Shown piece after piece: positions 24,514 through 32,724 of a stretch of 38,344 bases of DNA. The position numbers and the translations under genes are program-made. The notes beneath the pieces are model-generated. The model had not been told where the DNA came from, made no database searches, and was given only the letters and a program-made list of their open reading frames with translations. The DNA lies in contig JAHBWA010000081.1 in assembly GCA_019637195.1 (NCBI GenBank), positions 1 to 38,344 on the forward strand, read 5' to 3'. Numbering within the stretch: position 1 is the first letter of the stretch; each line of letters starts with the position of its first letter. The DNA is from Labilithrix sp. GTDB taxonomy: Bacteria; Myxococcota_A; Polyangia; Polyangiales; Polyangiaceae.

Positions 24514-24540
24514 CGTGAGGTCCCTCGATCACAAGACGTA
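24514..24540. other. Hairpin-forming inverted repeat
   Basis: GATCG (24514-24518) pairs with CGATC (24536-24540), and inside it GGACC-GTGA-GGTCC (24520-24533) forms a 5-bp stem with a GNRA-type loop when read on the plus strand. It lies 28 bp upstream of the 590-residue gene start and after the acidic-protein gene on the minus strand. It could be a terminator or a 5' UTR structure; there is no U-tract. Confidence 0.4.
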
Positions 24541-24637
24541 GTTGTCGAATCCGGCGGATTGTCCCGATGGGGGTACGAGCCGGCCCGGGGGACGGGCGCG
24601 CGGGGGGAACGGCCGGGACGGCGCGGGGTCGAGCTCG

Positions 24638-24994
24638 CTAGACGCCCTTGGCGGCCCACCGAGCGCCGCGCGTGGATTGGGCGCGCTGGACGTCGTCGTG
24701 GCCTTCGCTGGCCGGCTCGCGCTCCTCGGGCTCGGACGGGAGCCGCGCCTCGGCGTCGAGGACGATGAAGGGACCGCCTTCTTCCTCGTCCACGACCTCG
24801 TCCTCGGCGTCCTCGCTCACGGACTCGCCGGCGGTGGCGGAGCCGATGAACTCCTCCGCGAACGCCTCGGCGTCGGGGGCAGGGATAGGCCTCAGCTGCC
24901 CGATCGTGTCGGGCACGAAGGCGTTGCCGTCGTCCGGACGCCCCGCCGGACGCGTTTGCTCCCGGCTCACTGGCTCTTGCGGATGCTTCTTCAT
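24638..24994 (-). CDS. Small acidic disordered protein, unknown
   Basis: A 118-residue soluble protein, strongly acidic in the middle (SVSEDAEDEVVDEEEGG, about 58-74) and with a basic end (STRGARWAAKGV). There is no signal peptide, membrane segment or Cys. The composition suggests intrinsic disorder. No family is recognised. The ATG at 24994 has no obvious ribosome site, so the exact start is uncertain. It lies 151 bp upstream of the membrane-protein gene on the same strand, with a hairpin between, so it is probably a separate unit. Confidence 0.55.
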   Translation of the reverse strand: MKKHPQEPVSREQTRPAGRPDDGNAFVPDTIGQLRPIPAPDAEAFAEEFIGSATAGESVSEDAEDEVVDEEEGGPFIVLDAEARLPSEPEEREPASEGHDDVQRAQSTRGARWAAKGV

Positions 24995-25216
24995 GCCGAT
25001 CCGACCGCTGCAAGCGATGCGCCCTCTCGAGGCTTTCCCCCGACGAAACGTCCAGGTCTCGAATTACCCCGACATCGCGGGACCGCGGCGTCGATCCGCG
25101 CGTGAACGCACGTGAACGCGGTCCCAGACTGGGGCGTCGCAGGTCGTCACGCGTCCCACGGGCGCACATGGCGCGCGGAAGAGCGGAAGCGTCGGGGCCC
25201 CGACCTCCCAACGATC

Positions 25217-25912
25217 TCAGTCGTCGTCGTCCTCGTCGTCGTCGTGGTGCGGTGGCTCGGGCGTGCGGCCGCTCGTGCTCGAGACCTGGAGGGTCGTCCG
25301 CGCCGTGCACACGCCGGAGCAGCCCGTGCCGACGAGCACGCGGTCGCGGTAGCGCCACGAGAGGCTCTTCGTCGTGGGCTCGCCGTGCTTCGTGGTGAGC
25401 GGGCCGCTGATGACGGCGTTCGTTCCCCACCGGCAGCCGTCGTCCCAGTCGAGCTCCGTCGAGAGCTCCAGCTCGAGCTCGCCGTTCCGGATGCTCCCCT
25501 TGTAACGCTGGGGCCCGAAGTCCGCCTCCACGGCCCCGTCGCCCCCGCACGGGTAGTAGAGGAGGCCCGGCCCCTTGCTGATGCGCTCGTCGAGGTAGCA
25601 GCCGGGCGACGACATCTCGATGCGCGCCGCGATCAGCCGGAGCGAGCAGCGCCCGCTGTCGTTCGGCTCGTCCCCGATGACGATCCCGGCCTCCGGCAAG
25701 CTCGCGATCGGCGCGATCGCCAGATCCACGGGCGCCTGGACCGCCGCGCCTTGGCCGCCCGCGCAAGCGGCCGGCCCCGCGACGAGGACCGCGATGAGCG
25801 CGACAACCACGACGCGCGCGCGCCCCGCGGTCGCCGCGCGCTCCGCAGCCGGCGCGCGCTCCGCGGTCGACGCGCGCAGCCCGAGCGGAGGGACGGATCG
25901 GCTCGCGCTCAT
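25217..25912 (-). CDS. Lipoprotein with poly-Asp tail, unknown
   Basis: A 231-residue exported protein. The signal core is VVVVALIAVLVAGPAAC, with the lipobox Cys about 50 residues from the ATG at 25912; the long basic n-region suggests the true start could be a little downstream. The mature part has about seven Cys (RCSLRL, GCYLDE, YYPCGGDG, GCRWG, GCSGVCTAR), likely disulfide-bonded, and beta-strand patterns (NGELELELSTELDWDDGCRW). The C-terminus is PEPPHHDDDEDDDD, encoded by a GTC/CTC trinucleotide run, which could bind cations. No family is recognised. It lies about 160 bp from the tmRNA gene, divergently. Confidence 0.7.
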   Translation of the reverse strand: MSASRSVPPLGLRASTAERAPAAERAATAGRARVVVVALIAVLVAGPAACAGGQGAAVQAPVDLAIAPIASLPEAGIVIGDEPNDSGRCSLRLIAARIEMSSPGCYLDERISKGPGLLYYPCGGDGAVEADFGPQRYKGSIRNGELELELSTELDWDDGCRWGTNAVISGPLTTKHGEPTTKSLSWRYRDRVLVGTGCSGVCTARTTLQVSSTSGRTPEPPHHDDDEDDDD

Positions 25913-26073
25913 TCGGCCGGCGATCCTATCCCTGCCGCGGCGCGGCTGCCCCAGGAAGCGCCCCCGAGCGCCCACCCGGTCGCGCCGCTCCCCTCGCTCC
26001 CCGCCCTGACGGCCGCGTCCAGCCTTGCGCCGACGGCTGCGGCGCCCTAGGTTGCATCACGCTTCATCGCCAT

Positions 26074-26437
<364 letters not shown>

Positions 26438-26444
26438 GTTTCTC

Positions 26445-26466
26445 GGCCGTTTCTTACGAAGCGGCC
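26445..26466. terminator. Stem-loop shared by converging ssrA and int
   Basis: GGCCGTTTC (26445-26453) pairs with GAAGCGGCC (26458-26466) around a TTAC loop, a 9-bp stem with one G-T pair. It overlaps the int stop codon at 26454-26456 and lies 8 bp after the tmRNA end. Because integration would have separated ssrA from its own terminator, a stem supplied by the element could end both transcripts. There is no U-tract on either strand, so intrinsic termination is not certain. Confidence 0.45.
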
Positions 26467-27647
26467 ACCTTCTCCACCGTTTCTCCAACTTCGGGCGCGT
26501 TCCAGGCCGCGTCCAAGAGCCCGATCGCAGCGTCCAGAGTCGACGGCGAGAGGTGCATGTAGCGCTGGGTCGTGCTGATGCTTGCGTGACCGGCCAGTGC
26601 CTTGATGGCCATGACCGTCGCGCCGCGCATGGCGAGGTGTGAGCAAAACGTGTGGCGCAAGCGGTGGATGCCACCGCACTGCTCTAGACGGGCGGCGCGC
26701 TGCGCTCTCTCGAGCCACATGCGGACCACCTTGTTCGTGAGCTCGCTTCCGTCGTCCTGAGTGACGACGCGCTCGCGAAGGTTTCGGTGCGCCTTCAAGG
26801 CTTCCGCGAGTGGGCCGGTCATGGGCACCACGCGGCCCCTACCGCCTTTCGGCACGGTCTCGTGTCGCTTGCCGTCCTTCGCCCACCAGATGGATCGCTG
26901 GACGTGGATCTTCCCTCGCTTCAGGTCGAGGTCTGTCCACTTCAGCGCGATGATCTCCCCACGTCGGAGGCCCGCGCTCCCCGCGAGGAGAACGAGCAGA
27001 CGAACGCTCGGACTCACACGCGCGGCGCCATCCACGAGGCGGCGGTAGTCGTGCTCTTCGTAGAACTCCGGCGTCCGCTCGTTGTCGACGGGCAAGAGCC
27101 GGATCTTCGGCACACGTTCGATGATGCCGAGACCTTCGGAGCGGCGCACGCCCTCGGGCCCGGCGAACTTCAGACACGCGGAGAGAGCGGTAAGCACGTT
27201 GTTCGCGCTCTTCGACGAACGCTTGGCTAGGTCGCCCTTCAACGCGGAGATGTCCGAGGCCCCGATCTCATCGAGGCGCTTGGACCCGAGACGCGGTTCG
27301 AGCCACGTCCGCCACGCGCATTGCTTCCGTTCGATCCCGGAAGGCTTCTGCTTGTTCGCTTCGCAATGTTCCCTGATGAAACGCGGCCAGAACTCGGCCA
27401 GCGTCGGGACCTCCTTTCTGTCGGGGTCGGGCGTGGCGCGCTTGCTCTCCGTGATCGGGCTCGCGGGCCCGGCCGCGAAGAGCTCACGCTCCTTCGCTTC
27501 GCCCCATCGGCGCGCCTGGCTCTCGGTGTTCACCGGCGCGCGCAACCTACGGCGGAACGTTCCTCCACCGTGCGGCCACTCGAACCGGATGTCGACCTCG
27601 AACCCCACGCGCTTGCTCTTCTCGTACTTCCTCACGGTCACGGACAT
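26454..27647 (-). CDS. int: Phage-type tyrosine recombinase (integrase)
   Basis: A 397-residue integrase. An N-terminal arm-binding-like part (1-75) is followed by a SAM-like core-binding domain (about 80-180) and the catalytic domain (195-380). Active-site residues are Arg228 (SAGLRRGEIIAL), Lys267 (VPKGGRGR), His328 and Arg331 (HRLRHTF), His354 (LAGHASISTTQRYMH) and Tyr363, the nucleophile. It would cut and join DNA at the ssrA 3' end. The ATG at 27647 is preferred because AAGG lies upstream and the gene overlaps the HTH gene's stop by 10 bp; the longer reading frame upstream of it belongs to that neighbour's DNA. It is the last gene of a three-gene minus-strand operon and abuts ssrA. Confidence 0.93.
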   Translation of the reverse strand: MSVTVRKYEKSKRVGFEVDIRFEWPHGGGTFRRRLRAPVNTESQARRWGEAKERELFAAGPASPITESKRATPDPDRKEVPTLAEFWPRFIREHCEANKQKPSGIERKQCAWRTWLEPRLGSKRLDEIGASDISALKGDLAKRSSKSANNVLTALSACLKFAGPEGVRRSEGLGIIERVPKIRLLPVDNERTPEFYEEHDYRRLVDGAARVSPSVRLLVLLAGSAGLRRGEIIALKWTDLDLKRGKIHVQRSIWWAKDGKRHETVPKGGRGRVVPMTGPLAEALKAHRNLRERVVTQDDGSELTNKVVRMWLERAQRAARLEQCGGIHRLRHTFCSHLAMRGATVMAIKALAGHASISTTQRYMHLSPSTLDAAIGLLDAAWNAPEVGETVEKVAAS

Positions 27648-27853
27648 GACGGGGACCTTCCCGGCGTGGCCGCTCGTCTTTCGAGGATCCACTCCAGCAC
27701 ATCGTCCCTGAGGAGCAAGACCCGGCGACCGTCGCGCACGACACCGGGCAAGAGCCCGCGCTCGATCCGCGAGTAGACCGCCTTGCGCGTGGTCCTGAGG
27801 AGCTCGGCCACGTCGTCCACCGTGAGGAGGTACGGGAGCCTGGGCGGGGTCAC
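27638..27853 (-). CDS. AlpA/excisionase-like HTH protein
   Basis: A 71-residue DNA-binding protein of the MerR-like winged helix (HTH_17) type. LLTVDDVAELLRTTRKAVYS is the helix-turn-helix, then RIERGLLPGVVRDGRRVLLL, the wing, and DDVLEWILER, the final helix. Such proteins act as excisionases or integrase-gene activators (AlpA in CP4-57, itself integrated at ssrA in E. coli). The start is a GTG at 27853, overlapping the stop of the upstream 61-residue gene (GTGA). The 3' end overlaps int by 10 bp. The position directly before int supports a recombination directionality role; this is inferred. Confidence 0.85.
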   Translation of the reverse strand: MTPPRLPYLLTVDDVAELLRTTRKAVYSRIERGLLPGVVRDGRRVLLLRDDVLEWILERRAATPGRSPSCP

Positions 27854-28035
27854 GATGCCCTCTGCGCTTCGGCGGCACGGGCCCGACGCTCGCCGCGGCG
27901 GTGGTCGTCAAAGTGCTTCTTGCAGCACCAAGGCTTGGACGGCTCGGGAGCTCCCGGCTCCCAAAACGACCACGCGCAATCCTTGCTCGCCAGCTTGTAG
28001 ACGTTCGTGTGCTCTCGACGAGTCGCGTCGCTCAT
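27850..28035 (-). CDS. Cys/His mini-protein, unknown
   Basis: A 61-residue protein. CAWSF (Cys 20), PWCCKKHFDDHRR (Cys 37 and 38, His 41 and 45) give a possible small zinc site. The last third is basic and Arg/Ala-rich. No family is recognised. It is the first gene of the minus-strand xis-int operon and overlaps the next gene by four bases (GTGA), so it is probably translated together with it. The ATG at 28035 is the only suitable start. A role as a cofactor of excision or an anti-repressor is only a guess. Confidence 0.6.
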   Translation of the reverse strand: MSDATRREHTNVYKLASKDCAWSFWEPGAPEPSKPWCCKKHFDDHRRGERRARAAEAQRAS

Positions 28036-28543
28036 GACGAAGCCTCCACGCGTGCAGACCGCACGCGCCCTTTCTCCCGCGCATGCGCTCGCCGGGGCTT
28101 GGCGAGGACTCCTGCGGACTGGAGAGAGGTAGTAATCGGCGGGCCCAGGTAAAGGGCGAATCCTCCCGCGTCCTGTCGATCCCTCCCACGTCCGCGCGGC
28201 GGGCCCGTCCAGGGTCTTCAACCCGGCGCCAACACCCGATCTGTCGGCGTTTCTGGCCCGAGATCGTGGAGAAGGGCCAAGGTTCTCCACGCGTGGTGCA
28301 CGCCCCACGGATGCGCGATGCGTCGGTCGTTCGAGAGGCGGCGCACACTTGCGAGGCGAGCGCCGAGATCGCGACGACGACGCGCCCGCTCGATCGCCAC
28401 CGCCAGCGCGGGGGGGCGGCCGGGGCGTTTTTCCGGCGGGTCGGGGCGAGGGCGGGCTTCGCACCGGCGAGTCACACGCAGACCGAGGTTTTCACCCGTG
28501 CACGCGTTCGAGGGCTCGTCGAGGTTCCTACGATCCGGATGCA
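28036..28543. promoter_or_regulatory. Divergent control region of the element
   Basis: About 500 bp between the leftward xis-int operon and the rightward HTH-gene pair. No convincing gene was found; longer reading frames here are Arg/Pro-rich and lack ribosome sites. It contains a perfect 9-bp inverted repeat at 28265-28291 (listed separately). The arrangement resembles a phage control region with two divergent promoters. Confidence 0.45.
28265..28291. promoter_or_regulatory. Perfect 9-bp inverted repeat
   Basis: CGTGGAGAA (28265-28273) and TTCTCCACG (28283-28291) are exact inverted copies separated by 9 bp (GGGCCAAGG). Half-site centres are about 18 bp apart. This is a plausible operator for a dimeric regulator, or an RNA hairpin, in the divergent control region. 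Confidence 0.5.
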
Positions 28544-28858
28544 ATGAGGAACGATCAGAAGGCCGCTTCAGAGCGGTACGAGCCCACGGAGCGAGCGCAG
28601 CGAGAGCGCGCGGCGGACTTCTACGCGCGGGGCATGATCGAGGCGGGTGTCGGTCTCCACACCGCGCGCGACGTCTTCACGGGCAAGCGCGACGCGTACA
28701 AGAGCGCCGCCACGCGCCGGGCGCTCGCCTGGTACCTGAAGCGCCAGTATCTCCGCCCCGTGCGATCCGCCGAGCCACCGAAGCCGGCGCAGACGACCAC
28801 GATCGCGGACGATCTCCAGCGAGCCGCGCGGGTGCTCGCGGCGAAGGCTGCACCTTGA
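28544..28858 (+). CDS. Small basic helical protein, unknown
   Basis: A 104-residue soluble protein. The start ATG at 28544 (RNDQKAASERYEPTERAQRE) opens a charged helix. A middle segment GVGLHTARDVFTGKRDAYKS could be an HTH-like helix pair, and the C-terminus (IADDLQRAARVLAAKAAP) is another helix. No family is recognised. Its stop overlaps the next start in TTGA, so the pair is coupled. It is the first gene of the rightward pair that is divergent from xis-int. A role as a small regulator or DNA-binding protein fits the context only. Confidence 0.6.
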   Translation: MRNDQKAASERYEPTERAQRERAADFYARGMIEAGVGLHTARDVFTGKRDAYKSAATRRALAWYLKRQYLRPVRSAEPPKPAQTTTIADDLQRAARVLAAKAAP

Positions 28859-29445
28859 ACGCGCGCGTCACGCTCGAAGGCGACGAGTACGTCTGGACCG
28901 AAGCCACGCCCGAAGAGCGGATCGCGTTGAAGCACGAGCACGACATCGTGGACGACGAGGTTCTTCGCTCGCTTGGATTCGATCGCCGACCGAGGGCAGG
29001 ATCAAAGGTCGAGGCGCGCGCCGTCCGAAGCCTCGCGCTAGCGGGCTGGTCTCTCATGGCGATCGAGGACTTCCTCGAGCTCCACGAGGATGATGTCGAG
29101 GCGCTCGTGGCGCCCGTGCGTGATGCCGCGGTCCGGCTGCTCTACTTGGCCGGCGTGCCGACGAAGGAGATTGCCGAGCGCACCGAAACCGATCTGATGC
29201 GGATCAGTCGCGTGACCTCGGACATCGCGAGGAGGGGGCGCGGCCCGAGCACGTCACGTAACGCGCTCCCGGACGCCGTGCGGGAGTCTATCCGCCACCG
29301 CTGGCAAGCAGCGCAATGCGGCGTCCTCATCCGGCGCGAGCTCAAGATCAGCGCCACGACGATGCGGAACCACACGCGCGACCTCGCGCCTAGGAAACAC
29401 CGCTGCGCGCTCTGCAGGCCCGGCCCGAAGCCGGCGACCGCGTAA
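28855..29445 (+). CDS. HTH DNA-binding protein, possible element regulator
   Basis: A 196-residue protein starting at TTG (28855), which overlaps the previous stop in TTGA; no ATG or GTG is available near the start. A helix-turn-helix like sigma region 4 or resolvase HTH is at about 97-125 (YLAGVPTKEIAERTETDLMR), and a second possible HTH at 152-175 (CGVLIRRELKISATTMRNHT). The C-terminal CALC (184-187) in a basic tail might bind metal. It could be the element's transcription regulator or a terminase-small-subunit-like DNA-binding protein. It converges with the 122-residue gene, with two bases between the stops. Confidence 0.6.
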   Translation: MNARVTLEGDEYVWTEATPEERIALKHEHDIVDDEVLRSLGFDRRPRAGSKVEARAVRSLALAGWSLMAIEDFLELHEDDVEALVAPVRDAAVRLLYLAGVPTKEIAERTETDLMRISRVTSDIARRGRGPSTSRNALPDAVRESIRHRWQAAQCGVLIRRELKISATTMRNHTRDLAPRKHRCALCRPGPKPATA

Positions 29446-29447
29446 CG

Positions 29448-29816
29448 TCAGCGGCGAAGCATCGCGCCACGAGGCGGACCTGCGGCGGCCTCGGCACGTG
29501 CGGACCGTGCCGATCGCTCGCGAGCTTCGGCGAGCGCTTGCCCGTCGCCCGTAGCCGAGCGCGGGAGGAAGCCGCGCGCGTCTTCGACTCGACCGCTCGC
29601 AGTCCGCGAGCCGACCGGGGCCCCTGCGTGTGCAGCGATCCGCGCGTCAGCGTTCGCACGGGCGTGAGCGGCGGCGAGGGCAGAGCCCCGACCATCGGCC
29701 TTTGCCGGCGCCTCGATCACGCGGGGGCCATGAGGCCCGTCCTTGACCGTGATGCACGAGCAACCCGCGGGCGCTCCGTTCTTCGTGATCGCGCAGTGGC
29801 AAGAATCGCTGAGCAT
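29448..29816 (-). CDS. Small Cys-containing protein, unknown
   Basis: A 122-residue protein. The first 35 residues hold four Cys (SDSCHCAITKNGAPAGCSCI), possibly a small metal-binding module, then a V-G-P rich turn. The rest is Ala/Arg-rich helix. No family is recognised. The ATG at 29816 has AGAGG close upstream. It follows the 67-residue gene by 41 bp on the same strand, so the two are probably an operon. Confidence 0.5.
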   Translation of the reverse strand: MLSDSCHCAITKNGAPAGCSCITVKDGPHGPRVIEAPAKADGRGSALAAAHARANADARIAAHAGAPVGSRTASGRVEDARGFLPRSATGDGQALAEARERSARSARAEAAAGPPRGAMLRR

Positions 29817-29857
29817 GGCCTCTCAGAGTAGGATCTCCCGCTTGAGCCGGCCGGCGC

Positions 29858-30061
29858 TCACTCTTCGTGCACGGGCGCGACGACGGGCCGGTGCGTGGCG
29901 CGCTCGAAAGCCACGGCGGCCTCCAGCGCCTCGAACGCGTCGGCCCCCATGTTCTTCAGAGCGCGAGCGAACGCCTCCGCGCGCTCGTCGTCGGGGATGG
30001 CCGAGCGGAGCTCGACGCGATCGAAGGTCTGACAGATGGCCGTACAGGTCTCGCGGTTCAT
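29858..30061 (-). CDS. Small acidic helical protein, unknown
   Basis: A 67-residue protein, helical and acidic (DDERAEAFARALKNMGADAF, EALEAAVAFERATHRPV), with Cys 6 and Cys 10 in ETCTAICQTF. No family is recognised. It is the first gene downstream of the candidate replication origin region on the minus strand. The ATG at 30061 has no strong ribosome site. A role in replication control can only be guessed. Confidence 0.5.
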   Translation of the reverse strand: MNRETCTAICQTFDRVELRSAIPDDERAEAFARALKNMGADAFEALEAAVAFERATHRPVVAPVHEE

Positions 30062-30202
30062 GTTGGGAGAAGAGTAGGAACCGTCTGCGCGGGTTCGACG
30101 GTCGCGAGCGATGGGGAGCAGATGCCCGAACCGTCGATGTCCAATCCACCTCCGCGAATGAGGTCGATTGCCTTTTTCTCGAAAACTCTCGGGCACCTGC
30201 GC

Positions 30203-30401
30203 ATCTTCCCAGCAACCATCAACCTCCCGACCACTCAACCCACCAGCGCCACGCCAGCGCCACGGCGCGGCGGCGTGCATACCCTCTATCCCTCCCTTAG
30301 ATTGAGGTTGATTGGGTTGCTTGAAGTGCAGTAACCGCCCTAAATTCCTTCGCTATCTCCAATCAACAAGGTTGCTGGGAGGTTGCTCGGAGGTCGCTTA
30401 G
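30203..30401. other. Candidate replication origin with iteron-like repeats
   Basis: This AT-richer noncoding stretch lies next to the primase stop. AGGTTGCTGGG (30369-30379), AGGTTGCTCGG (30380-30390) and AGGTCGCTTAG (30391-30401) are three 11-bp units in tandem; the last overlaps the primase stop codon. AGGTTGATTGGGTTGCTTGA (30305-30324) contains two related units, and 30205-30225 holds the same arrangement inverted (AGCAACC, ATCAACCT). GTTGATTGG at 30307-30315 and CCAATCAAC at 30359-30367 form a further inverted pair. The whole 30062-30397 gap holds no gene. Iterons beside a primase-helicase gene are typical of satellite and plasmid origins, so this is the best origin candidate. Confidence 0.55.
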
Positions 30402-32650
30402 TTGAAGAGCCTTCCCTCCGCGGTGGCGATGGCCGCGCGCCGCGCCTGCTCTTGGGGCGCGAGCGGCTCCCTCGACAGCGCCTCGGGAACGAGCCACGTG
30501 CGCTTGGACGTGTCCGCGTTGCGCATGCATCCGAGCTGACGGAGCACCTTCGCGATCTGCATCTGCTCGCCCTTGGGCACGGCACCGAGGTTGCCGAGCG
30601 ATCGCCAGATGTCTTGCGAGGTCACCTCGGAGCAGCCAACGAGATACTGGCGGATCGCGTGCTCGCGATCGTCGACGATCTCCCACGCGCGCATCCGCCG
30701 GAAGTGCTCGGCCTCTTGCTCGGCGTCGAGCCAGTGCGGCTCGTTCGTCAGCGCGAGGGCGTGTGCTTCGCCCCACACCCGATCTCGGTTCGCGAGGACC
30801 CATTCGCGATCGATCCTCGGCGGAGAGATGATCCAGAAGCGCCGGTGCTCGGCTCCGTTCGGGTCCTGGAAGATCTCCTTGTCGTTCGTCGTGGCGATGA
30901 AAACGCACTGACGAGGGCGATCGATCGCGTTGCCGCGCGCATACGCGCCGCGATAGCGGTCCGACTGCCTCGGGATGAATTGAAGGACCGTCTCCCGCAT
31001 GTCCGCCTTCTTGAGCGCTCGTAGCTCGCCGAGTTCGACGGCCCACTTGCCCGCGATCCTCTCGCCGACGCCCTTCTCGTCATCGATCGAGCCGATGCTG
31101 TCCGTCGACCACGCGTGGCCGAAGAGATCGAACACGAACGAGGACTTCCCCATGCCCTTGGGGCCGTGAAGCGTGAGCGCGCTGTCGACCTTGCACCCGG
31201 GCGTGAGGATGCGACGAACGGCGGCGATCAGGAACTTTCGCACGTAGGCGCGATCGAGATCGTCCGTCAGGCCGAGCCCGTGCGTCGCGAGTTCATCGAT
31301 CGCGCCCTCGCACGGTTCGAGCCCTCCGAGGTACTCGCGCACGGGATGGTACGCGTTCGCGCGAGCCGCCGCGGTGACCGCATCGAAAACCATGTCGTTC
31401 GTGGCGAGGAAGCCCACGTGCTCAAGGTACGAGCGAAGGTCTACGGTGTCCCCGTTCGAGAGCCCGTTCGTTTCGGCGTCCAAGCGCATCGGAGGATTGA
31501 CGCACTCGACGCGCTCCAAGAACGAGTTGAATTGCCAGACGCCCGTCCAATCCGCCGCGTCAGACTCGCTCCCGAAGTGGTGAATGACCTCGTTCAGCGT
31601 CGCTTTCCGTGCGCTGTCGTTCTTCGCGAGCGCACCGATCTTGTAGCTGTAGCGGTGGCTCGGGTCGCGCTGGCGACGCGTCGAGACATGCTCCGTGCGG
31701 GTGGCCTTGCGAGCGGCTTCCTGGTCTTCGATCACGCGGTCGAGCAAGTCGTCGGGCACGAGCCCGGGCAAGCGGTCGGACTTGTCGCGCGCGTCCGTGA
31801 GCTTGTGCTCGATCTCGCGAGCGCTCCACGGCGGGTCACACCGAGGGTTGTAGTGCTGTTCCACGAGCCCCTGCGCCACCGTGAGAGGTAGCTCAAGATC
31901 GCGAATCAGCCGCAGCGAGAGATTGAAGAGCGCGAGCGAACCGTTCGATCCCTGCGTGCTCTCCTCCATCGTGGCGCACGCCTCGATCCCGAGCTCCCCG
32001 CGCTTGCGGCCCTCGTCCGTGTTCACGTCCACGGGGATCGGCGCCAGAGCGGAGGCCACGATCTCGCGACCGCGCAGACCGGACCAATCGAGGAGGAAGT
32101 CGGGCGCCTCGCACGGCGCCGCGTTGATCTCGGTCTCGTACTTGCCGCCGCTCTTGTGCGGGCTTCCCGCCGTGACCGCGAACCCGCCGTCGCCGCGCAC
32201 GTCGATCTTGCTGTTCGGCTTGCCGCGCGCGTCCACGTCGCCAGGCTGCAAGAGGAGCTCGCCCACGCTCGAACGCACGGGAAACCCCGGCCACACGTAG
32301 TAGTAGTGCCGTCCGCCCTTCGGCGTGCGAACCGTGTACGTGTCGAGGCCCCAACCCTCGTCTTCACACGCAGCGCGGAAGCGGGCGTCGGCCTCGGGCG
32401 TGTCGGTGTCGACCACGAAGACGCCAGAGCGCGCACCCGTCGCGAGTCCGTGACCGCCGGGACCGAACACCTGTTGGCCTGCTTCGAGGTCGCCCCAACG
32501 GATCGAAGGGTGCTTGCCAGGCCGCGGACATGCCGGGCCTTCGCTGCAAGCACACTCGCCGGCGGGCGTGAGCGGCTGCAGCGGAAAGACCGTGTACTTG
32601 GTGCCGGAAGCCGTGATCTGCGCTGCGTTGGTACTATCTTGATGAGACAT
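30398..32650 (-). CDS. Primase-polymerase/VapE-like helicase
   Basis: A 750-residue replication protein. The N-terminal bifunctional primase-polymerase domain (about 18-195) has the Cys cluster CACSEGPACPRPGKH (33-47), acidic residues D81 and D83 in FVVDTDTPEA, KGGRHYYYVW (111-120) and SPHKSGGKYE (163-172). A primase-C-terminal helical part follows, then a virulence-associated-E (VapE) superfamily-3-type ATPase: Walker A GPKGMGKSS (496-504), the acidic strand WAVELGEL (536-543) and sensor ATTND (586-590), with HRRFW (602-606) near an arginine finger. It would unwind and prime element DNA. A hairpin overlaps its ribosome site. Putative iterons follow the gene. Confidence 0.9.
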   Translation of the reverse strand: MSHQDSTNAAQITASGTKYTVFPLQPLTPAGECACSEGPACPRPGKHPSIRWGDLEAGQQVFGPGGHGLATGARSGVFVVDTDTPEADARFRAACEDEGWGLDTYTVRTPKGGRHYYYVWPGFPVRSSVGELLLQPGDVDARGKPNSKIDVRGDGGFAVTAGSPHKSGGKYETEINAAPCEAPDFLLDWSGLRGREIVASALAPIPVDVNTDEGRKRGELGIEACATMEESTQGSNGSLALFNLSLRLIRDLELPLTVAQGLVEQHYNPRCDPPWSAREIEHKLTDARDKSDRLPGLVPDDLLDRVIEDQEAARKATRTEHVSTRRQRDPSHRYSYKIGALAKNDSARKATLNEVIHHFGSESDAADWTGVWQFNSFLERVECVNPPMRLDAETNGLSNGDTVDLRSYLEHVGFLATNDMVFDAVTAAARANAYHPVREYLGGLEPCEGAIDELATHGLGLTDDLDRAYVRKFLIAAVRRILTPGCKVDSALTLHGPKGMGKSSFVFDLFGHAWSTDSIGSIDDEKGVGERIAGKWAVELGELRALKKADMRETVLQFIPRQSDRYRGAYARGNAIDRPRQCVFIATTNDKEIFQDPNGAEHRRFWIISPPRIDREWVLANRDRVWGEAHALALTNEPHWLDAEQEAEHFRRMRAWEIVDDREHAIRQYLVGCSEVTSQDIWRSLGNLGAVPKGEQMQIAKVLRQLGCMRNADTSKRTWLVPEALSREPLAPQEQARRAAIATAEGRLFN

Positions 32651-32656
32651 GTGATG

Positions 32657-32674
32657 AGCCCCCTCCGCGGGGCT
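32657..32674 (-). promoter_or_regulatory. Hairpin covering the primase ribosome site
   Basis: In the primase mRNA AGCCCC (from 32674) pairs with GGGGCU (to 32657) around the loop GCGGAG. The GGAGG ribosome-binding sequence is split between loop and stem, about 12 nt before the ATG at 32650. Folding would hide it, so translation of the primase may be controlled. Confidence 0.45.
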
Positions 32675-32724
32675 TGTGACGTGTGAGGGCCTTCCTTCAG
32701 GCTCGGTTAGTGAATGGGCATCGG

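Noticed and set aside
28218..28544. 108-codon minus-strand frame in the divergent region
   Set aside because: Arg/Pro-rich with no family resemblance or ribosome site; it would occupy the control region.
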